Assembly: GCA_937921485.1 (NCBI GenBank)
Contig: CAKZSV010000034.1
Span: 1 to 55,434 of the forward strand
Length of the DNA: 55,434 nucleotides
Direction: 5' to 3'
Source of the DNA: an uncultured bacterium
GTDB lineage: Bacteria > Spirochaetota > UBA4802 > JAGODF01
Under the pieces are notes generated by a model. The model made no database searches. It had not been told where the DNA came from and saw only the letters and a list, made by a program, of their open reading frames with translations. Within the stretch, counting starts at the first letter, position 1. Every line of letters begins with the position of its first letter. The position numbers and the translations under genes were made by a program. Below are positions 19,443 to 28,023 of this stretch, piece by piece.

Positions 19443-20354
19443 ATGAAAAAAAGCATAATAACCGCGGAGGTTTTTTCGAAGCGCAATCCATTCATAGCTG
19501 TTTTCGCATCGCTATTTCTCCCCGGACTCGGACACGCTTATTGCAGCGAATGGGCGCGGGGATTTTTCTTTGCCGCAGCGATTTCTCTTCTTGCGATTTT
19601 TATTCCCTTCGGCCTCATCATACATCCCGACCAACCTTCATTGCGGCACGCAATATTAATGGCGATACTCTGCATCATAGCATACTTCACGTGCCACATC
19701 GATGCGGTACACATTAGCCTGAAAAAAAATAAAATTGGTAGCGCAAGCCCTGTTCGTCCGTACCGTTTCATTGCTTTTGCGCTGCTTTCGTCACTCATGA
19801 TCTCCGCTTCGCTGCTTGTCATCCCGGCATTTTATTCACTAAAAAACATGTCCGATGAGGCAATGCAGCCGTCCTTTTTTGTGAATGAAAAACTTCTGCT
19901 CGCATCAATCTCCGCGGTGATGCTTCAACCCGGTGATGCGGTTGCCTTTCAGATTAACGGCCTCACGCGGATCGGAAGAATCATCGCGAAGGGAAACGAC
20001 CGTATTAACAGCAAAGACGGCATGATGGAGGTCAACGGGATGCCTCTTTCCATCGGCATCGTTCTTGCCGAAGAAATCGCCTCCCGCGATCTAATCGTGA
20101 AGGAAGACCTTTTCTACGAAGTTTCCGGAAACAAAAAATATCCATTGCACATCATGCCTGTGGGCGGAAGAATACGCTTCACCGGAACACCGGCTTTAGT
20201 ACCAACCGGCCATTTCGCAATCGCGTTTGATAACCGCCTCCACGAAAAACTGCCGCTTGTCATACGTGCGGATTCCATTATCGGCCGCGTCGAAGGCGTA
20301 TTGGCGGGAAAAACATGGAAACGTTTTTTTCTCCCGCCCTACGATACAAATTAA
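19443..20354 (+). CDS. S26 signal-peptidase-like membrane protein lacking the catalytic Ser-Lys pair
   Basis: The product has 303 residues. The N-terminus has several transmembrane helices, starting with an LPGLGHAY motif seen in membrane modules fused to some signal peptidases. The C-terminal half (about 128-300) follows the S26 fold. MSDEAMQPSFFVNEKLL stands where (S)SMxPTL is expected, and LQPGDAVAF, TRIGRIIAKGNDRI, NGMPLS and VPTGHFAIAFDNR follow. The nucleophilic serine position is Ala140, and the general-base lysine position before Arg179 is Gly178. The domain is therefore predicted to be inactive as a Ser-Lys peptidase. It lies 12 bp after the MBL gene, in the hom operon. Confidence 0.75.
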   Translation: MKKSIITAEVFSKRNPFIAVFASLFLPGLGHAYCSEWARGFFFAAAISLLAIFIPFGLIIHPDQPSLRHAILMAILCIIAYFTCHIDAVHISLKKNKIGSASPVRPYRFIAFALLSSLMISASLLVIPAFYSLKNMSDEAMQPSFFVNEKLLLASISAVMLQPGDAVAFQINGLTRIGRIIAKGNDRINSKDGMMEVNGMPLSIGIVLAEEIASRDLIVKEDLFYEVSGNKKYPLHIMPVGGRIRFTGTPALVPTGHFAIAFDNRLHEKLPLVIRADSIIGRVEGVLAGKTWKRFFLPPYDTN

Positions 20355-20438
20355 AACACAATCCAGCAAACAAATATTCTTGACGAAAAACACCCGAACC
20401 CGCATGCTTATTAAACCCAATTCATTCCGGAGGTTACT

Positions 20439-21404
20439 ATGGTTCTGGTCACCGGCTGCAATAGTCTCGTGGGAAGTACTCTTGTGCGGCGCCTGCTCGC
20501 AGAAGGCAACGATATCAGGGCCATTGACACCTGGAGGGATAAAAATCTTCCTGACAGGATTGACTTTCTTGAAGGGACTGTTCTCAACGAAGAACTCCTC
20601 ATGTCGGCGACTGAGGGAATCCGGACAATGTATCACCTTCAGGACATTGACAGCCCCGTCCATCTTGGGCGCCGCTATATGAAAAAGATGAACGTGAAGG
20701 GAACAGAAAATGTTCTCAAAGCAGCCAAAGAAAACGGCGTTGAAAAAGTCATTTTTCTTTCTTCGGCTGAAGTGTACGGAAACCGTAAAACGATGCTCAT
20801 CAAAGAAGATGATCCATGCAAACCGGTGACCCCATACGGAAAGGACAAACTTAAAGCCGAGAAGCTGTGCCTGAAGGAAATCGAAAGCGGTTTCGATATT
20901 ACCATTTTCCGGCCAACCATTGTCGCGGGCGCGCACATTGACGATCCTCTCATCCTGGTGATACTTTACATGGCAATGGCCATGGGCGATGCCAACCGTC
21001 TGTACATCGCGGGTGACGGCGACACCCGTTTTCAGCTCGTCCATCCCGATGATGTGGTGACAGCGATGCTGGACTGCCGGAAAATCGGGCAGTCCCGGGG
21101 CAAAATCTACAATTTAGGTTCCGATGATGTCCCCACTCAGATGGAACAAATAATTAAAGTAAAGGATCTGGCGCGCCTCGACTGCCAGATCAAGCATCTT
21201 TCGGCTTCTCTCACGAAGTTTCTCTCGATCGCACTCAAACCGTTTAAAATTAATTATCTACGGAAGGAGCACGTGCTTTTCATGCTATCAAATTTTGTGC
21301 TCGATTGCGACAGGGCAAAAAACGAATTGAAATGGCGGCCGACAAAAAACAATATTGAAATTTTTTTAGAAACAATTGAATGGTATCAGAAAGAAAAGCT
21401 TTAG
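20439..21404 (+). CDS. NAD-dependent epimerase/dehydratase (extended SDR family)
   Basis: The product has 321 residues. A Rossmann fold begins MVLVTGCNSLVGSTLVRRLL (G-x5-G nucleotide motif). The central region has VIFLSSAEVYGNR (catalytic Ser/Ser-Ala) and the YGKDK motif that supplies Tyr and Lys. FRPTIVAG and the HPDDVV segment fit sugar-nucleotide epimerases or 3-beta-hydroxysteroid dehydrogenase-like enzymes. The substrate is not readable. GGAGG lies 5 nt before the ATG. The 84-bp gap from the previous gene contains a TTGACG but no well-spaced -10. It ends 7 bp from the convergent VWA gene. Confidence 0.88.
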   Translation: MVLVTGCNSLVGSTLVRRLLAEGNDIRAIDTWRDKNLPDRIDFLEGTVLNEELLMSATEGIRTMYHLQDIDSPVHLGRRYMKKMNVKGTENVLKAAKENGVEKVIFLSSAEVYGNRKTMLIKEDDPCKPVTPYGKDKLKAEKLCLKEIESGFDITIFRPTIVAGAHIDDPLILVILYMAMAMGDANRLYIAGDGDTRFQLVHPDDVVTAMLDCRKIGQSRGKIYNLGSDDVPTQMEQIIKVKDLARLDCQIKHLSASLTKFLSIALKPFKINYLRKEHVLFMLSNFVLDCDRAKNELKWRPTKNNIEIFLETIEWYQKEKL

Positions 21405-21411
21405 GCAGCAA

Positions 21412-23094
21412 TCACTGGTTTTTCTTTGCTGGTGGTTCGGCATCTTCGCCAGAGTTTTTCTTTTTTTCTCTGCGTACCACCCAATAAAATATTTTTTTCA
21501 AAAGTTCCCAGAACTTCACCACAAGAAGCATGAAAAACTGGCCCATGCTTCCCTCGCCCACATCCATGGTGAGCAGGACCATCGCTTTTTTCATCTCGCT
21601 TCGTGAGAGATGCTTCTGCTGAAACTTCATCTCCTTCATACGCTTGCGCGCTTCCTTTCGCGAAAGCTTCATGGTTTTTTTATCTTCTTTGAACGACTTC
21701 ACCCGGGTGATTATCTGATTGAGTGCGGGATCTTCCAGAAGTTTCTGACGCACCTTCTTAAGTTTATCATACGACTTCTGCAAAATTGGATTTCCGGCAT
21801 TATCGCCGAAATCCATGAGAAGTTCAATGTATTCGCTCAGGAAATACGCCTTTTTGTAGATTTTCGTCAGATCTTCAATCGTTTTATTCGAAAGGTCGAT
21901 TCGGGAAAATTCATCGGCATTCATTTCGATGAAATCGAGCGTTTCTTCCTTCAAACAAAAAAGCCGCGACGGCTCAAGATCGGGAATCTCAACAAAGCGA
22001 TGGCATACCTCCTTGAGATCCTTGAATATCTGCTCGGAATAATTTAACAGAAACCGATACGCGCGCTTTTCGGTTACGTTCAGCTCGGCTTCTCCCGCAC
22101 CTCTCGACACTTTTTTACGGACTTCCGTAAGGTTTATCGATGAAGGATCGAAATCAATCTTGTTGGTATCCATGATTTCCTGCATGTCGAAAAAGTTTCC
22201 TTCCACCAGATCGCTTCCGATTTTCAACACGTTGAGTTTGATGTCGCCAAGCTTCTCCTTCATCAGAAATTTATTGATCTTGCTAATCCCGTCAGTAACC
22301 ACAAGTATCTCCGAATTGAGCATCTCCTTGTCATAGTGGATATCGCTCACGGCCTGAAACACCGCTCCCTGGAGATTGGTGCTCACACCGCCCGTCGTCA
22401 TATACAGCACTTCTTCAATGAGCTGTGGAAAATCTTCGCGTTTTTCCAGCTTAATGAGCTTCCCGACCTCGGAATCGAACGGCCGGAAAAATATTTTTGC
22501 TTTGCTGTTGATTTTTCTGCGCAGGAATTCCGCAACGATGCACTTCGCAAAAAACAGGCGCATCTTGAAATCCATCGATTTGGAGCTGTCCAGCAGCAGG
22601 TAAAATTTCTGTTCGAATTTATTGGCATCCCTTCCCGATTCATCGCGGAGAGTGGAAACTGGCTTGAATTTGTCTGTTTCCGTTTCATAAAAGCGCTGCA
22701 CCAGAAGCGATTTGGTTAAAAGCTTGATAGTAAAAATATCGTCCTCCCAGGCAAGCTCGCGCGGGAGCGTTTTTTTCAGGTCGTAAATCGTTCGATAATT
22801 ATCAATCACCATATTATCGGAAAGAGGAGAAACGCGCTCCATGCGGTTAATCATGATGGTTTCATCGCGGTCGGGCGCTTCGATTTTTTCTTCTCGCGAT
22901 ATGTCCTCGATGGCACTCAGCGCCTCGCTGACAAGCTCGGGGGTGAAAATCACCTGCGCAATTTCAAAGAGAATAAAAAACTTTGGCGGCAGCACCGTCT
23001 GGACATTGTCAAAAAAACCAAGCGCCTCCCAGTACTCGAAAAAATCGGTACTCGGCCTTTCAGCAACCCCGATTTTGTTGAACAATTCAGCCAT
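21412..23094 (-). CDS. VWA-domain protein, ViaA/CoxE-like partner of the MoxR ATPase
   Basis: The product has 560 residues with no signal peptide. A helical N-terminal part precedes a von Willebrand A domain at about 162-300. Its metal-ion-dependent adhesion site is complete: D-x-S-x-S at 169-173 (LLLDSSKSM), TTGGVSTNL and VVTDGIS. The C-terminal ~250 residues are charged and helical, ending in a basic, hydrophobic stretch (MLLVVKFWELLKKIFYWVVRREKKK) that could touch the membrane. It lies 8 bp downstream of a MoxR ATPase. That pairing, with a long VWA protein, is the known MoxR-VWA (RavA-ViaA type) chaperone arrangement. The client of this pair is unknown. Confidence 0.85.
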   Translation of the reverse strand: MAELFNKIGVAERPSTDFFEYWEALGFFDNVQTVLPPKFFILFEIAQVIFTPELVSEALSAIEDISREEKIEAPDRDETIMINRMERVSPLSDNMVIDNYRTIYDLKKTLPRELAWEDDIFTIKLLTKSLLVQRFYETETDKFKPVSTLRDESGRDANKFEQKFYLLLDSSKSMDFKMRLFFAKCIVAEFLRRKINSKAKIFFRPFDSEVGKLIKLEKREDFPQLIEEVLYMTTGGVSTNLQGAVFQAVSDIHYDKEMLNSEILVVTDGISKINKFLMKEKLGDIKLNVLKIGSDLVEGNFFDMQEIMDTNKIDFDPSSINLTEVRKKVSRGAGEAELNVTEKRAYRFLLNYSEQIFKDLKEVCHRFVEIPDLEPSRLFCLKEETLDFIEMNADEFSRIDLSNKTIEDLTKIYKKAYFLSEYIELLMDFGDNAGNPILQKSYDKLKKVRQKLLEDPALNQIITRVKSFKEDKKTMKLSRKEARKRMKEMKFQQKHLSRSEMKKAMVLLTMDVGEGSMGQFFMLLVVKFWELLKKIFYWVVRREKKKNSGEDAEPPAKKNQ

Positions 23095-23102
23095 GCGAGG
23101 CC

Positions 23103-24605
23103 TTACTTCATCAGAATGTCCCTGTAATCGCGGAGTATGCCTTCTTTCAATTCGCGCACTTCCTCGACGGCGGGGTTGATGTCGTTAATGCTGTTTTTGA
23201 GCATTTCAAGAGTAACATCCTCATCCTCGACTTTGGTTTTTGAAGGGAAAATCTTCCTGAAAAGTCCCAGGATGTTATCCAAAAGGCTTCGCGCATGCTT
23301 GAGCTTTTCCCGCTTTTCAGGGTCTTCGCGGATTTCCTGAAATATTTTTCGCATGCCGAGCAGAAATTCGAGCTGCTGCAGAGCGCCTGTTGTGTTGAAG
23401 TGAACCATCGTCTGCTGATATGTGTCCAGGAAAACGTCCTTTTCGGATTTATCGCGTGCTTTCACGGAAATATAGCTGTTGAGCGTACAGAGCGTGAGAT
23501 ACATGTTTTTCACGTCGTCCATATTCACTTCAAATCTGTTTTCAAGAATCGCATTCGCACGCAAAAAGTCCGAAATCTTCGCCTGCTTTCTCGGACTAAT
23601 AAAGAAATTATATTCGCTTTTACGCATTTCGCTGACGAACTTGTTTACGAGTACATTTTTCATGAAATACACGATGTCAGGAATTTCAATCTTGATTTTC
23701 TTATTCCGGTTCGTCACAATATCGGAAAGGTACATCATCTGACCGAAAGGAATTTTCTTTTCCGGTTCTATCGCCACCCCTCTGCTGAAAGAATAGGTGT
23801 GATCGATGAGAATCTGCGTATAGACATTGTTGGTTTCGGGGATGATCGCCTTATAGAGGAACCTGTCGAGCACCGCCTCTGTCACCTCGTTCATCCTCAT
23901 GTAGTTCGCCGTGGCAATGGCCGTATGCACCGCGGCATCAATTATCTCGGGTCCATTGATGAACTTCCGTTCGTTTAGAACCGAAAGAAGCGAGCGAAGC
24001 ACCACATCGCTGGCGTCGAAGAATTCATCCAGGAAAACAAGGTCCGCTTCGATGATCGACCTGTGGATATTATGGCGTATCCTTCCTTTTTTGAATTCTT
24101 CAATATTGTAAGGTCCAAAATAATTGTCCGGAGTCTGGTCTTTTGTCGCCTGAGACGAGAAGACCCGCACATTGTCAAACGTGTTGAAAACATAGTTTGC
24201 AAGATAGGATTTCGCCATACCTGTTCTTGAAAGGAGAAGGAGATGCTCTCTTGTCAGGATGGCGTACATCGCCTGCCGGATGATTTCATCCCGCCCGATT
24301 ACATTTTTCGATATTCTGTCCATGTGCCATTTGAGATAGCTCACAATCGTGGGGATGTCATACTCATCCTCATCCGCTCTTGAGACGGAAGGCCGCACCA
24401 CAAGCGGCTCCTTCCCGGGTTTTTTTTCGGCCAGTTCAGTCACAACATGCGCAGCCTGCATCTCTTCTCTTGCAGATGCCTGCTCATGTTCCACGCCCAT
24501 CTGCGCCTGAATCGTTTCCTGCGAAAAGACAGCAAAACCCTCCTGCGCAAGAGCGGATTCCATCTTCTTATACTTTTCGAACTGTTCTTTATTGGCCCTA
24601 TCCAT
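23103..24605 (-). CDS. MoxR-family AAA+ ATPase (RavA-like)
   Basis: The product has 500 residues. A variable N-terminus (~1-110) leads into the AAA+ core. Walker A is LLLLSRTGMAKSYLA, where the first glycine of the usual GPPGTAKS is Ser but GK-S is otherwise kept as AKS. Walker B is ADLVFLDEFFDA. Sensor 1 is TAIATANYMRM, and EAVLDRFLYKAI supplies the arginine finger region. The C-terminal ~200 residues are a helical lid and extension. MoxR ATPases act with VWA partners to remodel or insert cofactors into protein complexes, and the VWA gene follows by 8 bp. GGAAGGA precedes the ATG, so the start is well supported. Confidence 0.9.
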   Translation of the reverse strand: MDRANKEQFEKYKKMESALAQEGFAVFSQETIQAQMGVEHEQASAREEMQAAHVVTELAEKKPGKEPLVVRPSVSRADEDEYDIPTIVSYLKWHMDRISKNVIGRDEIIRQAMYAILTREHLLLLSRTGMAKSYLANYVFNTFDNVRVFSSQATKDQTPDNYFGPYNIEEFKKGRIRHNIHRSIIEADLVFLDEFFDASDVVLRSLLSVLNERKFINGPEIIDAAVHTAIATANYMRMNEVTEAVLDRFLYKAIIPETNNVYTQILIDHTYSFSRGVAIEPEKKIPFGQMMYLSDIVTNRNKKIKIEIPDIVYFMKNVLVNKFVSEMRKSEYNFFISPRKQAKISDFLRANAILENRFEVNMDDVKNMYLTLCTLNSYISVKARDKSEKDVFLDTYQQTMVHFNTTGALQQLEFLLGMRKIFQEIREDPEKREKLKHARSLLDNILGLFRKIFPSKTKVEDEDVTLEMLKNSINDINPAVEEVRELKEGILRDYRDILMK

Positions 24606-24656
24606 AGATGTTCCTTCCTTTCAATTTTGCCTCGGCTTGACGGGATATTGACGGAT

Positions 24657-26270
24657 TCACTCCTGCACTCCGGGCAGAATTATTCTCACTTCAGTTCCTT
24701 CGCCCACTCTGCTTCGCACGCCGATAGCGCCTCCCATGTTTTCGATAATCGAATAGGTCACCATAAGACCCAGGCCGGTCGACTTCTGCCCTTTGGTTGA
24801 AAAGAACGGCTGGAATATTTTTTTCAAATTTTCTTCAGGTATTCCGATGCCGGTATCTTTCACTGAAATGCGCGCCATCGGCTGGCCGTCGATGAGTTCC
24901 CTGCTCACCGAGATGGTGAGCTTTCCGCCATCCGGCATCGCATCTTCCGCGTTGCTGATGATGTGCAGCATCACCTGTATGAGATGGTTCATCGTTGCGC
25001 GCACCATCGGGGTGTTTGGCGCCACTTCCGTCACCACCTCAAAGCCGCGCTCCATCATTCTTTTTAAAATAATCTGAACCGGATGGCTTTCCAGCACTTT
25101 CCCGATTGTAAAGACTTCCTTTTCTTCTTCTTCAGGCCTGGCAAGATTCAAAAGCTGGTTGGTGATGTTGCGCATTTTAACCAGCTCCTCTTTAACATCC
25201 GCAATATATTCTGCAACGGGGCTGTCCTCTTCGATGTTTTTCTCGATGAAATTCAGGTTCATCGTCATAATATTGAGAGGCATCTTCAGTTCATACGCAA
25301 CACCGGCGGCAAGCAAGCCCATGGCGGAAAGCTTCTCGGCACGCCGCATTTTTTCGCCGATGAGCGCCTGTTCGGTGACATCCTCGACCATCACGAGCAC
25401 ATTTTTCACGCTTTTCTTTGCGTCAAAAATGGGATCCATGGTGACATTGATGGTCAACACCCTGTCGCCCGATATCGGAACATAGCGCGTGTTGCGCATC
25501 GTCACCGAACGTTTCTCAAGCAAAACCTTGTCGAACGCATCTTTCAGCCCCGCTTCTATAAAACCGGGATGTTGAAATAAATTGAATCCCACGCGCGTCA
25601 CGTTTGGGGGGTGGCCCATGATTCGTTTGAGTGCGGGATTTTCGGTGAGCATGATGCCCACCGGGTCCATAAGGAATATCCCTATGGGAGCATTATTAAC
25701 CATTTCATCATTCAGCGCTTTTATCCGCTTGAGTTCTTCCGCCTGCTCGATCTGCTCCTTGACCTTCTCCTCCAGACGCCTGGAATTTTCCTTGAGCATC
25801 TTTTCCATCTGATGCATCGCGGTGATATCTCGCATGATGGCAAGCATGCCAACAACTTTGTCCTGATTATCTCTGATCGGAGTGAAGTTGGAAATAAAAT
25901 AATGAATATTACCGCTTCTATCAACGGTCTTCATTTTTTCGTTAGTGACCGATTTTCCCTCGCTGAGAACAGCATTGAAAACAACCTGAGCTCTCTCGTG
26001 CTCAACCTCAGGCAGATAGTGGAGATAATGTTTTCCAAGCTCTTCTCCTTTCCCGCGCGCGAAAAACTGCCGGCACACAGCGTTCTGATACACCAAATTG
26101 CCAAGCCGGTTGATGATAAAGATTACATCAGAGGCATCTTCAACCAGGGACTTGTAATTGATGACAAAGCTGCCTTCGCCTTCGGTCATGAGTGCGCACT
26201 CTGGTCGAAGCTCTCTGACCAGTTCGATGAGTTCCTCTCTCGAAAGCGATTCAAGCGGTCTGGTTTCCAT
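24657..26270 (-). CDS. Soluble PAS-PAS sensor kinase homologue with Tyr in place of the phosphoacceptor His
   Basis: The product has 537 residues with no transmembrane helix. The first PAS domain covers about 25-150 (DVIFIINRLGNLVYQNA), followed by a short coiled coil (~150-180). A second PAS covers about 190-300. The dimerisation helix has GLLAAGVAYELKMPLNI where AAGVAHEINNPL is expected. The codon at 25293-25295 encodes Tyr326 in place of His. The ATP-binding domain looks intact: N box IISNAEDAMP, DTGIGIP, FFSTKG and STGLGLMV. It may be a regulatory pseudokinase or have another acceptor. It lies 12 bp downstream of the AtpI-like gene and 51 bp upstream of the MoxR gene on the same strand. 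Confidence 0.85.
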   Translation of the reverse strand: METRPLESLSREELIELVRELRPECALMTEGEGSFVINYKSLVEDASDVIFIINRLGNLVYQNAVCRQFFARGKGEELGKHYLHYLPEVEHERAQVVFNAVLSEGKSVTNEKMKTVDRSGNIHYFISNFTPIRDNQDKVVGMLAIMRDITAMHQMEKMLKENSRRLEEKVKEQIEQAEELKRIKALNDEMVNNAPIGIFLMDPVGIMLTENPALKRIMGHPPNVTRVGFNLFQHPGFIEAGLKDAFDKVLLEKRSVTMRNTRYVPISGDRVLTINVTMDPIFDAKKSVKNVLVMVEDVTEQALIGEKMRRAEKLSAMGLLAAGVAYELKMPLNIMTMNLNFIEKNIEEDSPVAEYIADVKEELVKMRNITNQLLNLARPEEEEKEVFTIGKVLESHPVQIILKRMMERGFEVVTEVAPNTPMVRATMNHLIQVMLHIISNAEDAMPDGGKLTISVSRELIDGQPMARISVKDTGIGIPEENLKKIFQPFFSTKGQKSTGLGLMVTYSIIENMGGAIGVRSRVGEGTEVRIILPGVQE

Positions 26271-26282
26271 ACGGCCCCCGCA

Positions 26283-26687
26283 TTATCGAATTTTTTTTGA
26301 ACCCGGAAAACTGAGAGTATTGAAAAACCACACTTCAATGATGAGACTGAAAATTGTTCCTATGAGAAACGCGATGGCAAAATATATGGTGTTCATCTGA
26401 AAAAGCAAAAGCCCGCCGAACGCGAAAAGCGCTAAAATTGCAAGCCGGATTGGAAAGCCGCCGACAGTGATGAGAAGCAGCACGAGCGTGTTCGATTTCA
26501 TCCCCTTGCGGGCGCCTAAATACCAGATTGTCACAAAAAGTGTATTCACCACAGTACCGATGAAGAATCCCTTAAATTCAGCAATCCCCCTGGCGAACAG
26601 AATCGCCACGGAAATGACCAGATTGAATACCGTCATCACTACGATAAATCGCACGGCCTTGTTCAATGTTTCCATATTCATTTCCAT
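26283..26687 (-). CDS. Small four-helix membrane protein (AtpI-like)
   Basis: The product has 134 residues with four predicted transmembrane helices, near residues 10-32, 38-60, 66-90 and 98-122. The overall layout, with GFFIGTVVNTLFVTIW and GGFPIRLAILALFAF, resembles the ATP synthase subunit I (AtpI) family. Those proteins are small, poorly conserved and help assemble the c-ring. There are no ATP synthase genes in the window, so the resemblance is suggestive only. Several ATGs near the start make the exact N-terminus uncertain (26687 or 26675). It is followed after 12 bp by the PAS kinase homologue. Confidence 0.5.
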   Translation of the reverse strand: MEMNMETLNKAVRFIVVMTVFNLVISVAILFARGIAEFKGFFIGTVVNTLFVTIWYLGARKGMKSNTLVLLLITVGGFPIRLAILALFAFGGLLLFQMNTIYFAIAFLIGTIFSLIIEVWFFNTLSFPGSKKIR

Positions 26688-26853
26688 TCATCGCGCGCAT
26701 CAACGCACGTTCTCATAATCCCTTCAAAAAGGCAATCTGCACATTATATGCGATACACACCTCAAACGCAAAGAAGCCGTTTTGATTTTCATCACGCCGC
26801 AATTATGTTTTCTCAAATAAAACCAATTTGGTCAAGTATATTTTCGCGCATAT

Positions 26854-27273
26854 TCATTCCGCAAAAATAAGCACATACGCCTCATCAAGGCAGTTTGCAT
26901 CCCTGCAGATGGTGCCGACAAAAAGCCTCCCTTCAAGTTCGCCTTTCCCCTTATCAAGACCGAAGACAATCGACCTTCCGACAAATTCTGAAAACGCATC
27001 AGCTCCGCCTATTTTTTCGCAGAGCGCAGCAAGCTTTTTTGATGTAAACGTAACCTTTGAATATTCTTTTACAGATTTAAAGAAAAATTCATTGCCCTTT
27101 TTTACAAAGGATGGAACGAGTTTCGCTTCTTTGAAATGCACAATTCGCGCGGCCTCGCACGCTTCCTTCACTTCTTCTACGTCCGTGACGAATTCCCGGA
27201 AATTATCTTCCGCGCCGACAGCCGATATTGCAATAAGCATGACCGCTAAAATGCAGTAATTCAGAATTTTCAT
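26854..27273 (-). CDS. Small secreted protein of unknown function
   Basis: The product has 139 residues. A clear signal peptide (KILNYCILAVMLIAISAVGA) is followed by a mature, mixed alpha/beta region of about 118 residues. That region has three cysteines before the end (ACEAARI, ALCEKIG, TICRDANCLDEAYV contributes a close pair). This suggests a disulphide in the periplasm. It overlaps the rlmB stop by 4 bp (ATGA), so it is translationally coupled to rlmB. I recognise no family. The 166 bp between it and the AtpI-like gene hold no further gene that I can support. Confidence 0.6.
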   Translation of the reverse strand: MKILNYCILAVMLIAISAVGAEDNFREFVTDVEEVKEACEAARIVHFKEAKLVPSFVKKGNEFFFKSVKEYSKVTFTSKKLAALCEKIGGADAFSEFVGRSIVFGLDKGKGELEGRLFVGTICRDANCLDEAYVLIFAE

Positions 27274-27992
27274 TTCCGCAACAGGCTATAGAGTAAGATT
27301 CCCGCCGCAACCGACGCGTTGAGAGAAGCGACTTTCCCCTTCAGCGGGATACGGACCACGCGATCGCATTTTTCCAGAATGGATCTTCGCACCCCCTCGC
27401 CTTCGCTTCCGATGATAAGCATGGCCGGACGAAAGTCTTTGATATCTTCAGGCATGTGTTCGGCATCGGCGGAGGTGCCGATAATCCATACCCCTTTCGC
27501 TTTCGCCTTTTCGATGAAACTTCCGGCGTTGGTGATCTCCACAATCGGGATATGCGCGGTAGCGCCTGCTGATGCCTTCACCACGGCGGAAGTGATGGAT
27601 GATGCATGTGCAGCAGCCAGCGCCACGCCCGCAGCGCCAAGCGCCTCCGCGGTACGGATGATGGAACCGACATTGTGCGGATCGGAAAGTCGATCTAAGA
27701 ACACCAGCACGCCTTTGCTCTGCACAGCAGCATTAATAATCGCATCATCTGATGCCACGCTGATATCGTGCGGCAAATTCAAAAGCACCCCTTGATGCAC
27801 GGAAGACGGCACGCGCATCGCGAAAAAACTTTTCTCTACCAGCTCTGCTTCGATTCCCGCGCGGCGCGCTTCTGAAAGAATAGTCTGTATGATTTTCCCG
27901 TGGGCGCTTTTTGCCACAAAAAGCCGTGCGCCATTTCTTTGTTTCAGCGCACGAAGATATTCCAGGACTGGATTTCTTCCGTAGATATCCAT
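27270..27992 (-). CDS. rlmB: 23S rRNA (guanosine-2'-O-)-methyltransferase, TrmH/SpoU family
   Basis: The product has 240 residues. The N-terminal substrate-binding domain begins DIYGRNPVLEYL. The C-terminal SPOUT (knotted) domain has all three family motifs: LDRLSDPHNVGSIIRTAEALGA (motif 1, with catalytic Arg), MLIIGSEGEGVRR (motif 2) and IPLKGKVASLNASVAAGI (motif 3). Methylation of G2251 (E. coli numbering) in the peptidyl-transferase loop is the known role of RlmB. A related TrmH-family target cannot be excluded. The start lies in a short tandem duplication with no good ribosome-binding site. It follows cysS by 27 bp, so it is probably read through from it. Confidence 0.88.
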   Translation of the reverse strand: MDIYGRNPVLEYLRALKQRNGARLFVAKSAHGKIIQTILSEARRAGIEAELVEKSFFAMRVPSSVHQGVLLNLPHDISVASDDAIINAAVQSKGVLVFLDRLSDPHNVGSIIRTAEALGAAGVALAAAHASSITSAVVKASAGATAHIPIVEITNAGSFIEKAKAKGVWIIGTSADAEHMPEDIKDFRPAMLIIGSEGEGVRRSILEKCDRVVRIPLKGKVASLNASVAAGILLYSLLRK

Positions 27993-28023
27993 TTAGCCGC
28001 TACAAATATCCATTTGCTGCTAC
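27985..28023 (-). repeat. Two-copy tandem duplication covering the rlmB start codon
   Basis: On the minus strand two near-identical units of 18-19 bp follow each other, GTAGCAGCAAATGGATAT and GTAGCGGCTAAATGGATAT, separated by TT. The second ATG is the rlmB start. The first opens a six-codon reading frame (MDICSG) that ends in the TAA of the second unit. The cysS stop codon lies in the first unit. Confidence 0.7.

Noticed and set aside
20391..20415. TTGACG before the SDR gene
   Set aside because: The nearest TTATTA-type -10 is 22 bp away, outside the normal 16-19 bp range.
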